A stretch of 54,738 nucleotides of DNA from Nitratireductor sp. XY-223 (GCF_004959855.1 NZ_SPNT01000009.1:1-54738); one strand, 5' to 3'. Shown: positions 18,096 through 27,179, numbered from the stretch's first letter. Numbers and translations are program-made. The notes: generated from the letters alone by a model not told the origin.

Positions 18096-19121
18096 ATGCG
18101 TAAACTCGCTGCCACTTCCGCGGGGGCATTGATGGCCTTTGCCGCCTCGGTTTCCGCCGCAAGCGCTGACAAACTGACGCTATACTGCAGCGCGCAGGAA
18201 GACTGGTGCCAATTGATGGCGCGCAGCTTTGAAGACGCAACCGGGATCGATGTCGATATGACCCGGAAGTCATCCGGCGAAACCTTCGCACAGGTCCGCG
18301 CCGAGGCATCGAACCCGAAAGGCGATGTCTGGTGGGGCGGCACCGGTGATCCTCACCTGCAAGCAGCCGAGGAAGGTTTGACGATGGAGTACATGTCGCC
18401 CATGCGGGACCAGCTCCATGACTGGGCGATTTCGCAGGCCGAAAGCGCCGGAAACAAGACGATCGGCATCTACTCGGGTGCGCTTGGATACGGGTACAAC
18501 ACCGACCTTCTGGCGGCCAACAATCTGCCGGAGCCTGCCTGCTGGAAGGATCTTCTGAAACCCGAATACAAGGGCCATGTGCAGATGGCGAACCCGAACT
18601 CTTCCGGAACCGCCTACACGACGCTCGCATCGATGGTCCAGATTTTCGGTGAGGACGACGGCTTCGAGTTCATGAAGGGTCTTCACAAGAACATAAACCA
18701 GTACACGAAATCGGGTTCGGCGCCGATCAAGGCGGCGGGCAGGGGTGAGAACACCATCGGCATCGTATTCATGCACGATGCCGTGAAACAGGCGGTGTCG
18801 GGCTTCCCGGTGAAGGTCGTCGCCCCTTGCGAGGGAACCGGCTACGAGATCGGCTCGATGTCGATCATCGATGGTGCGCGCAACGAAGAGGAAGCCAAGA
18901 AGTTCTACGATTGGGCGCTGTCGGCCGACGCGCAGAATCTCGCACTTCAGGTGAATGCCTTCCAGGTGCCATCGAACAAGGGGGCGCAGACGTCCGACAA
19001 GGCACCGGATATGTCGACGATCAAGCTGATCGACTATGACTTCGCGAAATACGGCTCATCCGACGAACGCAAGCGCTTGTTGCAGAAGTGGGACGAGGAC
19101 GTCTCGACACTGCCGCAGTAA
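18096..19121 (+). CDS. ABC transporter periplasmic substrate-binding protein (AfuA/FbpA-like)
   Basis: A 341-residue secreted solute-binding protein: Sec signal peptide (cleavage near SAASA-DKL, about 25) followed by LTLYCSAQEDWCQLMARSFE and the type-2 periplasmic fold common to the FbpA/PotD group. Such proteins are often annotated as ferric-iron binders. The tyrosine pair that binds Fe3+ in FbpA is not evident (the region reads SGTAYTTLASMVQIFG). The transporter has a fused permease as in AfuABC, which imports sugar phosphates. The ATG at 18096 follows GGGAGG. It is the first gene of a three-gene operon. Confidence 0.85.
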   Translation: MRKLAATSAGALMAFAASVSAASADKLTLYCSAQEDWCQLMARSFEDATGIDVDMTRKSSGETFAQVRAEASNPKGDVWWGGTGDPHLQAAEEGLTMEYMSPMRDQLHDWAISQAESAGNKTIGIYSGALGYGYNTDLLAANNLPEPACWKDLLKPEYKGHVQMANPNSSGTAYTTLASMVQIFGEDDGFEFMKGLHKNINQYTKSGSAPIKAAGRGENTIGIVFMHDAVKQAVSGFPVKVVAPCEGTGYEIGSMSIIDGARNEEEAKKFYDWALSADAQNLALQVNAFQVPSNKGAQTSDKAPDMSTIKLIDYDFAKYGSSDERKRLLQKWDEDVSTLPQ

Positions 19122-21341
19122 GTGCACAGCGTCTCCGCCGAGAAAACGACCCACCCGGTTCTGATCTTCTGGATCCTGGCCGGGTGGGTCGGCTTCTGTC
19201 TTCTTCCCTGGTACATGCTGGAGGACGGGCTCTGGTCGTTCGAATGGCTGATTGACGGCTATCCGTTCGACGAAGACTATGCGCCCGCCGCCTTTCTTGT
19301 CGGCCAGGGCGAAAAACTCTGGCTCGCACCCCTCCTGATCCCGCTTGCCTTGCCGTTTCTGGTGCTCGGCCGGCCAAAGTCCGATCCGCTTTATGCCCGC
19401 GTTCTGGTCCTGTCGGGCGCTCTTGGCTTCGGCTGGCTGGTCGCCCAGGGATTCGGAATCGGTATTCGCGGTTTCAACTACGACTGGCTGAAGGCGCTCT
19501 TCGGGGATTTGGGCGACCGACAGTTCGGCATGGGTTATGGCGCCATGATCTGTGCCAGCGCCTTCCTGTTCCTCTTTACCCAGGGCATAGCCGCGCGCGG
19601 GGCGATCAATGGCGATGTCTTTGTCGTCAGCGCGATCGGCGGCGTTATCGCCATTGTCACCGCATTCGTCTTTTTCCCGATCGCAAAGATGCTGTTTGCC
19701 GCCTTCATTACCGAGGAAGGCGCCTATTCCGTCTCTGTCTTCATTTCGAAGTTCTTTGATGACCGGCTGTGGGGTTTGGGCTGCCTTGCCGGGGCACGCT
19801 GCGGCGCCGCGTGGAACTCGCTGTTCCTTGCCATTGCCGTGGGGCTGATCACCACTGTCCTCGGTCTTGCCTTTGCGCTTGTCGTCACACGCTCCGGGTT
19901 CCGCCATAAGCGGGCGTTGCGTGCGCTGACCGTTCTGCCGATCATTACGCCCCCATTCGTGATCGGCCTTGCGCTGATCCTGCTTTTCGGTCTTTCCGGG
20001 ACGATCACGGTCTTCTTCGCCGAGCTTCTCGGGGTGCAGCCGACCCGCTGGCTCTACGGCCTGCCCGGCGTTCTGATCGCCCAGACGCTGGCCTTCACGC
20101 CCATCGCCTTCCTGGTGCTGATCGGTGTCGTCGAGGGCGTCTCTCCATCCATGGAGGAAGCAGCCCAGACGCTGCGTGCCAACAAGTGGCAGACCTTTCG
20201 CACCGTCTCGCTGCCGCTCATGCGGCCCGGCCTTGCCAATGCGTTCCTGCTGGGTTTCATCGAGTCCATGGCCGATTTCGGCAATCCGCTCGTTCTGGGC
20301 GGCAATTTCGATGTCCTGTCGACGGAGATCTTCTTTGCCATCGTCGGCGCCCAGTATGACCAGGGCCGTGCCGCGGTGCTGGCCATGGTCCTGCTTTTCT
20401 TCACGCTTTCCGCCTTCTATGCCCAGCGCGTCTGGTTGGGAAAGAAGAGCTACACCACTGTGACCGGCAAGGGCGATGCAGGTGTGCACCCGTTGATACC
20501 AACGGGCCTTGCAATTCCCGTCATGATCATCGCGCTCGGCTGGGCGCTATTCACCGCCATTGTCTACGCGATGATTGTCTACGGCAGCGTGGTCGAGCTC
20601 TGGGGGGTCAACAATTCCCTCACGTTCAAGCACTATGTCACCGCCTTCAGCGTGCGCTTCGAGGACGAAGGCATTCGATGGACGGGTGCTGCCTGGGACA
20701 GTTTCTGGACGACAATCATGATTGCCGCCATCGCCGCCCCGCTCACCGCCGCCGTGGGTCTCGTCACGGCTTACCTGCTGACACGGCAGGACTTTGCCGG
20801 CAAGAACGCTTTCGAATTCGGCACGATGCTCAGTTTTGCCATTCCCGGCACGGTCATCGGCGTGAGCTACATCCTTGCTTTCAACGTGCCGCCGATCGAG
20901 ATAACCGGAACGGGCGTGATCCTGGTGATCAGCTTCATCTTCCGGAACATGCCCGTGGGCGTTCGCGCCGGCATAGCGTCCATGTCTCAGCTCGACCGCA
21001 GCCTCGACGAGTCGTCCCTGACGCTCGGTGCGAATTCCTGGCAGACATTCCGCCGGATAATCCTACCGCTGCTGCGCCCGGCGATCCTTGCCGCCCTGGT
21101 CTACAGTTTCGTTCGCGCCATGACCGCGATCTCGGCTGTGATCTTCCTCGTTTCGGCCAACTACGACATGGCCACCAGCTACATCATCGGGCGCGTGGAG
21201 AACAACGACTACGGCCTCGCCATCGCCTATTCCACGACCCTTATCTTCGTGATGCTGGCGGCCGTGGGTCTGCTTCAACTGCTTGTCGGCCGCGTCCAGA
21301 TCGGGCGGCGTACACTCCATGGAACGGAGAAATCCCCATGA
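19122..21341 (+). CDS. Fused double ABC permease (AfuB-like)
   Basis: A 739-residue membrane protein with two binding-protein-dependent permease domains in one chain. Each carries the EAA loop that docks on the ATPase: SMEEAAQTLRANKWQTFR (about 343) and SLDESSLTLGANSWQTFR (about 626). About 13-14 hydrophobic helices are visible. The start is GTG 19122, directly after the binding-protein stop. The N-terminal 120 residues form extra helices before the first permease domain. The stop overlaps the ATPase start. The fusion is typical of AfuB and some phosphonate/iron-type permeases. Confidence 0.88.
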   Translation: MHSVSAEKTTHPVLIFWILAGWVGFCLLPWYMLEDGLWSFEWLIDGYPFDEDYAPAAFLVGQGEKLWLAPLLIPLALPFLVLGRPKSDPLYARVLVLSGALGFGWLVAQGFGIGIRGFNYDWLKALFGDLGDRQFGMGYGAMICASAFLFLFTQGIAARGAINGDVFVVSAIGGVIAIVTAFVFFPIAKMLFAAFITEEGAYSVSVFISKFFDDRLWGLGCLAGARCGAAWNSLFLAIAVGLITTVLGLAFALVVTRSGFRHKRALRALTVLPIITPPFVIGLALILLFGLSGTITVFFAELLGVQPTRWLYGLPGVLIAQTLAFTPIAFLVLIGVVEGVSPSMEEAAQTLRANKWQTFRTVSLPLMRPGLANAFLLGFIESMADFGNPLVLGGNFDVLSTEIFFAIVGAQYDQGRAAVLAMVLLFFTLSAFYAQRVWLGKKSYTTVTGKGDAGVHPLIPTGLAIPVMIIALGWALFTAIVYAMIVYGSVVELWGVNNSLTFKHYVTAFSVRFEDEGIRWTGAAWDSFWTTIMIAAIAAPLTAAVGLVTAYLLTRQDFAGKNAFEFGTMLSFAIPGTVIGVSYILAFNVPPIEITGTGVILVISFIFRNMPVGVRAGIASMSQLDRSLDESSLTLGANSWQTFRRIILPLLRPAILAALVYSFVRAMTAISAVIFLVSANYDMATSYIIGRVENNDYGLAIAYSTTLIFVMLAAVGLLQLLVGRVQIGRRTLHGTEKSP

Positions 21342-22408
21342 CCGAAACCCATCTTGGCGCAAAGGCCGCTCCGGTCCGCTTCGAGGGAGTCTCGAAGGTT
21401 TTCGGCAAGGATGTCGTGGCCGTGGACAATATCGATCTGTATGTCGAGGCGGGCAGGCTCGTTACTCTTCTCGGACCGTCAGGCTGCGGAAAGACGACGA
21501 CATTGCGTATGATTGCGGGGTTGGAAATGGCCAGTTCGGGTCGCATCCTGATCGGCGACCAGGACGTGACCAAGCTGCCTGCGACAGACCGCGACGTCTC
21601 CATGGTGTTCCAGTCCTACGCGTTGTTTCCTCACATGAGCGTGCTGGAAAACGTGATGTACGGCCTGACTTTTTCGGGATACGCCAAGGGCGAGGCCCGC
21701 ACGCGTGCGCTTGAAGGTCTTGATCTTGTCGGACTGACGGGCTTCGACAGCCGACTTCCGTCAGAATTGTCGGGAGGCCAGCAACAGCGCGTCGCCGTGG
21801 CCCGTGCACTGGTTCTTGAACCGCAGGTCCTGCTTTTCGACGAACCGCTCTCCAACCTCGACGCCAAGCTGCGCCGACAGGTGCGCGAGGATATCCGCGC
21901 CATTCAGCAGGACCTTGGCCTGACCGTCGTTTACGTCACGCATGACCAGGAGGAGGCTCTGGCCGTCTCCGACGAGATTGTCGTCATGCGGAATGCCGCC
22001 ATTGCGCAGATCGGCAACCCCCGTGAATTGTATGACGCACCGAATGACCGGTTCGTGGCCGATTTCATCGGCGAGGCGAACCTGCTAGCCTGCCAGATAA
22101 CGGCGGTTGAAGGAAACACGGCCACGATCGAGATCGAGGGCTATACGCACAGCCTTCCCGCGCGGGGCCTGCAGCCCGGAGCAGCGACACTTGCGGTCAG
22201 GCCGTCCCGGCTCCTGATCGGCGCGGACGAGGGCATCCCGGCGACGGTCGCAAAGGCCACGTATGTCGGGGTCAGGATGGAATACACCCTGACAGGCGGA
22301 TTCGGTCAGGTCTTTGCCGTCCATGATGATGTCGACACGCCGCTCGATCCCGGGGCCGAGATCCGCATGGCATTCGCTGAAAGGGGCCCCGTTCTTTTGC
22401 CGGATTAG
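21338..22408 (+). CDS. ABC transporter ATP-binding protein (AfuC/FbpC/PotA-like)
   Basis: A 356-residue ATPase energising the importer. Walker A GPSGCGKTTT at about 46-55, Q-loop MVFQSYALFPHM, signature LSGGQQQR at 144-151, Walker B LLFDEPLSNLD at 165 onward, and the H-loop VYVTHDQEEAL. A C-terminal TOBE domain follows (about 280-350), as in CUT1/POPT-type importers. The ATG at 21338 overlaps the permease stop by four bases. It is the last gene of the operon and ends 46 bases before the convergent phosphatase gene. Confidence 0.93.
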   Translation: MTETHLGAKAAPVRFEGVSKVFGKDVVAVDNIDLYVEAGRLVTLLGPSGCGKTTTLRMIAGLEMASSGRILIGDQDVTKLPATDRDVSMVFQSYALFPHMSVLENVMYGLTFSGYAKGEARTRALEGLDLVGLTGFDSRLPSELSGGQQQRVAVARALVLEPQVLLFDEPLSNLDAKLRRQVREDIRAIQQDLGLTVVYVTHDQEEALAVSDEIVVMRNAAIAQIGNPRELYDAPNDRFVADFIGEANLLACQITAVEGNTATIEIEGYTHSLPARGLQPGAATLAVRPSRLLIGADEGIPATVAKATYVGVRMEYTLTGGFGQVFAVHDDVDTPLDPGAEIRMAFAERGPVLLPD

Positions 22409-22454
22409 CGTCTTTGCCGGATCTGCCGGCTATCACGCACCCGGAGGCGAGCGG

Positions 22455-23255
22455 TCAGATTTCCGGTGCGCCCCATGAATCGTCGGCAATGGCCAATAGG
22501 GTCTCAAACACTTCGGGTGCGCCGACGACAACCCGCCCGCCGGAACGGATCATCTGGCCCGCATCCTGCGTCTCGATCCGCCCGCCCGCTTCCTCGACCA
22601 TGAACTGGCCTGCAAGGCAGTCCCAGGCGTTCATGTGCTCTTCAAGGTATCCAAGCAGCCGTCCCGCCGCGACATAGGCGATCGAAAGCGCACCGCTTGC
22701 GTTGCGGTAAAACATTGCGCCCCGCTCGATCAGCGCCGCGATGACGGGTTGAATATTGCGTGCCTCGACCCGGTTTGAATAGCCCACAGCCACAGTGCCG
22801 GCTTCCAGCGGGACTTGCGTTGCGACGTGCATCGGCGCGTTGTTGAGCGTCGCACCGCCGCCCCTCACAGCCACGAACATCTCGTCGGCGTTCGGATCGT
22901 GGATCACGCCCAGCTGCGTCCGTCCTTCGGATGCACCTGCCAGGACGATTGTCCAGGCCGGTATTCCGTTGACGAAGTTCGTCGTGCCGTCGATCGGATC
23001 GATGACCCAGTCAAAGCCGCTGCTGCCGGACTTCGCGTCGTGTTCCTCGCCGTAAACACCGTCCTGCGGCCAGGTGTCCGCAATCTTCTCGCGGATGAAT
23101 GCTTCCACATTGCGATCGGCTTCGCTTACCCAGTCCTGCGCCCCCTTTTTGTCCACCACGAGTTCGCCGCGCTTCCTGAAGTACCCCATCGCAACGGCCC
23201 CCGCCTCCCGGCAAAGTGCGACGGCAAAATCTCTGCGTTTCGACAGACCTTCCAT
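22455..23255 (-). CDS. Inositol monophosphatase family protein
   Basis: A 266-residue Mg2+-dependent sugar-phosphatase-fold enzyme. Metal-site motifs: GEEH (about 69-72), DPIDGTTNF (86-94) and WDCLAGQ with Asp at about 212. Family members remove phosphate from inositol-1-phosphate, histidinol phosphate, fructose-1,6-bisphosphate or PAP. The sequence does not settle the substrate. It faces the AfuABC-like operon, suggesting it dephosphorylates an imported sugar or polyol phosphate (inference). It is monocistronic on the minus strand. Confidence 0.88.
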   Translation of the reverse strand: MEGLSKRRDFAVALCREAGAVAMGYFRKRGELVVDKKGAQDWVSEADRNVEAFIREKIADTWPQDGVYGEEHDAKSGSSGFDWVIDPIDGTTNFVNGIPAWTIVLAGASEGRTQLGVIHDPNADEMFVAVRGGGATLNNAPMHVATQVPLEAGTVAVGYSNRVEARNIQPVIAALIERGAMFYRNASGALSIAYVAAGRLLGYLEEHMNAWDCLAGQFMVEEAGGRIETQDAGQMIRSGGRVVVGAPEVFETLLAIADDSWGAPEI

Positions 23256-23430
23256 GGGAATGCCCTTACTCCTTTATCGGACTCGAATCGGGGTGGAGAC
23301 TGAGACACTCCACCAACGACTGTCTCATCACCTGCGTCATCGAATTGCAAGCCTTCGCATTTCAGGGTTTTCATTTGAACGGCCGCGCGCAGGGGGTGCG
23401 TTCCGGTTTGCCGAACAGGAAAACGGAACT

Positions 23431-23868
23431 ATGGTTGGCTGGATGAAGACCTATGAATGCAGGCGATTTCTTTCAACGGCGTGCGCGTTTCTTGCAATGG
23501 CGTCATGGGCGGATGCCGGCCAGAGCTGCGAACAGTTTGCTGCGCTGGAATCCTACACTTCGGCGGAAATTGCACCGCGCGGCGCGACATGCGGCACATT
23601 TCTGAGCCAGTCTGCCAAAACGGGGGTTTCCTGCTACTGGGCGTTTCCGTACCGCGATGGTTCCGCTGAGCGAATGGCCGATTCACTATGGGCTCTTTTG
23701 CAGAATTGTCGCCCCGGCACACAACTTGCGCCCGACTGGCCCGTCAACCATCCGGACAGCTTTCAATTGCGGGAATGGTCCGCAGAGGGCGCCATCTACC
23801 GGGTATCGCTGAAAGACAAGGCGGGCCAACAGCGTACGCTCGTATTTCTTGCCTTTGAGAAATCCTGA
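23431..23868 (+). CDS. Small secreted protein of unknown function
   Basis: A 145-residue protein with a short hydrophilic start, a hydrophobic segment (LSTACAFLAMASWADA) and a likely signal-peptidase site before GQSCEQF. The mature part has four cysteines (SCEQ, TCGTF, SCYW, NCRPG), enough for two disulfides. ATG 23431 has AGGA ten bases upstream; ATG 23443 is an alternative. I do not recognise a family. It lies alone, divergent from the phosphatase gene and convergent with the LysR gene. Confidence 0.6.
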   Translation: MVGWMKTYECRRFLSTACAFLAMASWADAGQSCEQFAALESYTSAEIAPRGATCGTFLSQSAKTGVSCYWAFPYRDGSAERMADSLWALLQNCRPGTQLAPDWPVNHPDSFQLREWSAEGAIYRVSLKDKAGQQRTLVFLAFEKS

Positions 23869-23956
23869 CCGGGCGATTGTCCATACTTGGCCTCACCGAT
23901 CCGAACGCGGGTTGTGCCTGAAACATCATTCTCTCTGACCGGCTGTAACCTATGTG

Positions 23957-24817
23957 TCAGACCGTTCCGTCCGCAAAAAGCGTGACGATCAGGCGTTCCA
24001 CTTCGCGGACCGCCCTTGATCGCGCCTCGGGTCTTCGCGCCAGCGACACTTTCAAAGTGCGAAGCGGCGGCATTGCGGCCTCCTCGCCCAGCACCCTCAG
24101 ACCGGCCTCCGCATTTTCCGCCAGCCCTGCCGCAATACCGATGCCGGCCCGCGCCGCCGCCATCATGCCGCCGAAGCTCTTGGTGGTCATCGCAACGCGG
24201 TAGCGCCGCCCGGTCCGCTCGAGCGCGCCCTGAATCGTCCGGGCGTAGTCGCTTGCCTCGCCCCACACGATGATCGGCAGCGGGTCTACCTTGTGCAGGT
24301 CCACGACCTCGGGCCCTATCCAGACCGCATCCCGCACGAACAGCGGCACGGTCTCCGGCATCTGCAAGGCGTCGCCGGCAAGCAGGGCAAGATCGAGCCC
24401 GCTGTCGCGCAGACCGCCGATCAGCTCGGGCGTGGCTTCAGTCCACAGCGACAATTCAACCTCCGGCGCCACCCTTCGCATCGCGGGCAGCAGACGCCTG
24501 AGAACCGGCGTCAGGAAGATCTCGGACATGCCGAGTGCCACCCGGCCGGCGCCGGAGGTCAGCGCGAAGGCTTCGAGTGCCCGGTCATGGGCGTTCAGCA
24601 CGTCGCGCGCGGGACCCAGAAGCCGCCGCCCCTCCTGTGTCAGACGCACGGCGCCGCTGCCGCGTTCAAAGACCGGCCGCCCGATCTCCGCCTCCAGTTT
24701 CTTGATCTGCTGGCTGACGGCACTTTGCGTGCGCCCGATCTGCCGGCCGGCCGCCGTGAAGCTCCCCGTCTCGGTGATCGCCATGAATGCCTTCAATGCA
24801 TCGATATCCATGCCCAT
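23957..24817 (-). CDS. LysR-family transcriptional regulator
   Basis: A 286-residue LysR-type regulator: N-terminal winged helix-turn-helix (DALKAFMAITETGSFTAAG, then GRTQSAVSQQIKKLE), followed by a LysR substrate-binding domain. A longer open frame continues upstream, but homology begins at the ATG at 24817. It is divergent from the GNAT gene with an 83-base intergenic region, so it probably regulates that gene and itself. The effector cannot be predicted. Confidence 0.9.
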   Translation of the reverse strand: MGMDIDALKAFMAITETGSFTAAGRQIGRTQSAVSQQIKKLEAEIGRPVFERGSGAVRLTQEGRRLLGPARDVLNAHDRALEAFALTSGAGRVALGMSEIFLTPVLRRLLPAMRRVAPEVELSLWTEATPELIGGLRDSGLDLALLAGDALQMPETVPLFVRDAVWIGPEVVDLHKVDPLPIIVWGEASDYARTIQGALERTGRRYRVAMTTKSFGGMMAAARAGIGIAAGLAENAEAGLRVLGEEAAMPPLRTLKVSLARRPEARSRAVREVERLIVTLFADGTV

Positions 24818-24847
24818 TAGAATCTCTAATTTTGGCCAGAAAGTAAA

Positions 24848-24859
24848 TTCGTTTGCGAA
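24848..24859. promoter_or_regulatory. TTCG-TTTG-CGAA inverted repeat between the LysR and GNAT genes
   Basis: A 4-bp inverted repeat with a 4-base centre in the 83-base divergent region. Its T-N10-A spacing is close to a LysR box (T-N11-A also fits if shifted by one). It is a weak candidate for the LysR binding site, supported only by position. Confidence 0.3.
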
Positions 24860-24900
24860 ATGGGATGTTCCAACGGCATCTTCCGCAGCGAAGGAGACAC

Positions 24901-25533
24901 ATGATGACACCGGTTTTGACCCACCGTCTCGCCCGGCCCGATGATTTCGATGCCCTGTTGGACCTGCAGCGCCGTGCAACGCTGGGCCTGAACGGCGGCC
25001 ACTACGACCTGGACGCGATGCGCCTTGCCCTGGAGGAGGTGCCGCTCTTGACCCGCGACCTGGTCGATGACGGCCACTATCATGTCCTCGCCGATCCACG
25101 GGGTGCGATCCTGGCGGGCGGCGGCTGGTCCTGTCGCGCGCCCGGCTACGCAGCCGCGTCGGGTGAGTTCGCAGACACACTCGCGCCCGGCCAGGCGCTG
25201 GTTCGGGCGGTGAATGTCGATCCTCTCGTCGCCCGCCGGGGCCTCGGCAGCCGGATTATGGCGATCATCGAAGACGATGCCGCCGCAAACGGCGTCCGCC
25301 AGCTCTCGCTGACGGCCACGCTCCCCGGCAAACCGCTCTACCAGTGCCTCGGCTATCGCATCCTCCACCCCGTCGAGGGGCGGCTTTCCAATGGCTATAT
25401 CGTTCGTCTTTACGCGATGGAAAAGGTGCTTTCGCCCAATACGGGCGCACACACTGGACTTCCCGCTCAGGGTGCTTCCGGTCGGGGCCTGCGCGATGAC
25501 GCCGGGCAAGGCGGAGATTGTCCTGCCGCGTGA
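24901..25533 (+). CDS. GNAT-family N-acetyltransferase with a spliced-on C-terminus
   Basis: A GNAT acyltransferase: N-terminal LARPDDFDALLDLQRRA, acetyl-CoA motif A VRAVNVDPLVARRGLGSRIM (about 100-119), then ATLPGKPLYQCLGYRIL. The natural C-terminus would be near YIVRLYAMEKVL (about residue 176). The frame instead runs on for about 34 residues through a soxG relic read in a different frame and stops by chance at TGA 25531-25533. The ATG at 24901 has AAGGAG upstream. Bases 25343-25533 are duplicated at 27995-28185. It is probably still functional, as the core fold is complete. Confidence 0.8.
   Translation: MMTPVLTHRLARPDDFDALLDLQRRATLGLNGGHYDLDAMRLALEEVPLLTRDLVDDGHYHVLADPRGAILAGGGWSCRAPGYAAASGEFADTLAPGQALVRAVNVDPLVARRGLGSRIMAIIEDDAAANGVRQLSLTATLPGKPLYQCLGYRILHPVEGRLSNGYIVRLYAMEKVLSPNTGAHTGLPAQGASGRGLRDDAGQGGDCPAA
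25343..25533 (+). repeat. Direct repeat R1, left copy (GNAT 3' end plus soxG relic)
   Basis: A 191-bp segment repeated in the same orientation at 27995-28185. I count five mismatches by eye (about 97% identical). The left copy is continuous with the rest of the GNAT gene, so it is the original location. Confidence 0.9.
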
Positions 25534-25563
25534 CGAGGAGGATGTGTTCCGGGTTGAATGCCG
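25456..25563 (+). pseudogene. Relic of a second soxG (sarcosine oxidase gamma, 3' fragment)
   Basis: Read in the frame of 25391, this encodes DFPLRVLPVGACAMTPGK, AEIVLPRDEEDVFRVEC. It aligns with DLSLKAFPVGACARTLLGKTEIVL.REEEDVFRVEC of the intact SoxG in this window. About 24 of 36 residues agree, and the DNA differs at many wobble positions, so it is a divergent paralog rather than a recent copy. No start and no upstream soxG sequence remain; it is fused out of frame to the GNAT 3' end. Confidence 0.7.
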
Positions 25564-25584
25564 GCTCTGTCCTCGGGGCGCCAG

Positions 25585-27165
25585 TCAGGTTATGTTGAAG
25601 TGCCCCGGTGCGATGACACCGTTTGGATCGACGATTTTTTTGATATCCCGCGTGAGCTGCCAAAATATGTCGTCCGGATCGACGACGAGGTCCATGAAGC
25701 CAACAAAGAGGCGGTTGGGGTGAAACCCGGCCTTGATAAACGCCTCGTTGAGTTCTTTGGCCAGGGCTCGCGACTCATCACGCGCGACCTCGTCTGTGCG
25801 GTTGAAATGGGTCGATATGCTGAAATGGGTCGTTTTGTCATCGACAAGCCCAAACGCATAACTCGCCTGTACCTTTTTGTAATGCGTATTGACCTCCTGG
25901 ACGATGGTATTCGCCTGTTGCACCAGTTCAACGCTCATTGGAACGGTCGGGCAGATGAAATGCATTCCGATCTCGGTGTGGTCCGGATTGGTCCAGCGCT
26001 CGGGAAGCTCTGTCTGGACGGGCCAGTAAAGACTCATCAAGGGCCGATCGCTCGGCTCTCCCAGGGACATGCGATAAAACCCGGCGCTTGACTTCACATA
26101 GGAGTGCATCTTCTTCCAGCCCACAAGCCTGGTGGCAAAAAGCCCCAGCGAAATGAGCCGGTCGGTCACGTAAAAAGTCGTTCCATAGGGGCGCAGCGCC
26201 CGAAGCGCTTTTTTTGTCGCTTTCACCTGATGTCTGGTGCCGCCGATATTCGAAAAAATTATGCCGGCACCAAAGCTGAAGCGGGCCAGAAGCGCCATGA
26301 CGTCCTCGCGGCTTGTCTCAACGCCCTGCGCCTTCAGGTCCTGATACAGCACCGGAGCAAGGCCGCTCTGCACCCGCACGCTTTCATAGTAATGGGTCAC
26401 CGAGTTTATCAGGCCCTGTTGTTTGAGGTTTTTGAGCACGCCAATCGCGTCGCCGAGATGATCTTCGCTCTTCAGATAGGTAAGGAACATACAGTTCTTT
26501 TCCGGCCGTCGCCTCAGTTCGACGGTGGCGCTGACAGCAATGCCGAAATTAGATTGCAGAAACATGCGAAGATAAGAGGGGCCGATGCCATCGGGAAACG
26601 TATGGGTGGCTTTGCATCCCTCGTAATGCCCAAAGCCGGTCTTGAATATCCGGCCGTCCCCCAGAACGATTTCAAGATTAATAAGCTGCTTATGGCGCTC
26701 CATGTTATAGCCCACGCCCTTGTCGAGCGCATTTCCCAGGACGCTGGTATCCTGGCCGGACCCGGTTGTGTCACAGAAGAAATTCGACCCGGTGTCCTCG
26801 AGATGGCTGAAAAGTTGATGTTGTGTCACGCCGGGCTCGATAATCGCGTAGCCGAACTCTTCATTCACTTCGATGATTTTGTTCATCCGATGCAGGTCGA
26901 CGAGCACAAGCCCGCCCCGAGAAGACAACTTGGACCCGAGCCCCCAGGACTTCCCCGTACTGTAGGGTTGCAAACTCACTTGAAACCGGTTCGCGGCCAG
27001 GACGATCTGACGTACCTCTTCGGCGGTTTCGGGATAGAGGATCAGTGGCACATCAACGTGATAGGACGTGACATTCTCCACCTGCCGCGCAATGTCGTTT
27101 TCCCCCGCCAAGATTTGTTCGGGTTTCAACAGGTTTTTGATGTCTGAGATAAAATCTTCGAGCAT
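25585..27165 (-). CDS. FAD-dependent oxidase/dehydrogenase, VAO (PCMH) family
   Basis: A 526-residue flavoprotein of the vanillyl-alcohol oxidase / 4-cresol dehydrogenase superfamily. The PCMH FAD-binding domain spans about 35-250 (PLILYPETAEEVRQIVLAA, STGKSWGLGSKLSS, IIEPGVTQHQLF, SVLGNALDKGVGYN, SNFGIAVSATVELRRRPE). A C-terminal substrate and cap domain ends in DPNGVIAPGHFNI, typical of VAO enzymes. No signal peptide, so it is cytoplasmic. The start is ATG 27165, with a perfect AGGAGG six bases upstream; the longer frame to 27198 overlaps the preceding peptide gene. Codon use and base composition are less GC-rich than the neighbours, suggesting transfer. The substrate is unknown; phenols and other alcohols are common for the family. 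Confidence 0.85.
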   Translation of the reverse strand: MLEDFISDIKNLLKPEQILAGENDIARQVENVTSYHVDVPLILYPETAEEVRQIVLAANRFQVSLQPYSTGKSWGLGSKLSSRGGLVLVDLHRMNKIIEVNEEFGYAIIEPGVTQHQLFSHLEDTGSNFFCDTTGSGQDTSVLGNALDKGVGYNMERHKQLINLEIVLGDGRIFKTGFGHYEGCKATHTFPDGIGPSYLRMFLQSNFGIAVSATVELRRRPEKNCMFLTYLKSEDHLGDAIGVLKNLKQQGLINSVTHYYESVRVQSGLAPVLYQDLKAQGVETSREDVMALLARFSFGAGIIFSNIGGTRHQVKATKKALRALRPYGTTFYVTDRLISLGLFATRLVGWKKMHSYVKSSAGFYRMSLGEPSDRPLMSLYWPVQTELPERWTNPDHTEIGMHFICPTVPMSVELVQQANTIVQEVNTHYKKVQASYAFGLVDDKTTHFSISTHFNRTDEVARDESRALAKELNEAFIKAGFHPNRLFVGFMDLVVDPDDIFWQLTRDIKKIVDPNGVIAPGHFNIT

Positions 27166-27179
27166 TGTTCCTCCTAAAA

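Noticed and set aside
25104..26104. Insertion sequence or transposon as the cause of the R1/R2 repeats
   Set aside because: No transposase, no terminal inverted repeats and no target-site duplication at the repeat borders; tandem duplication explains the layout fully.
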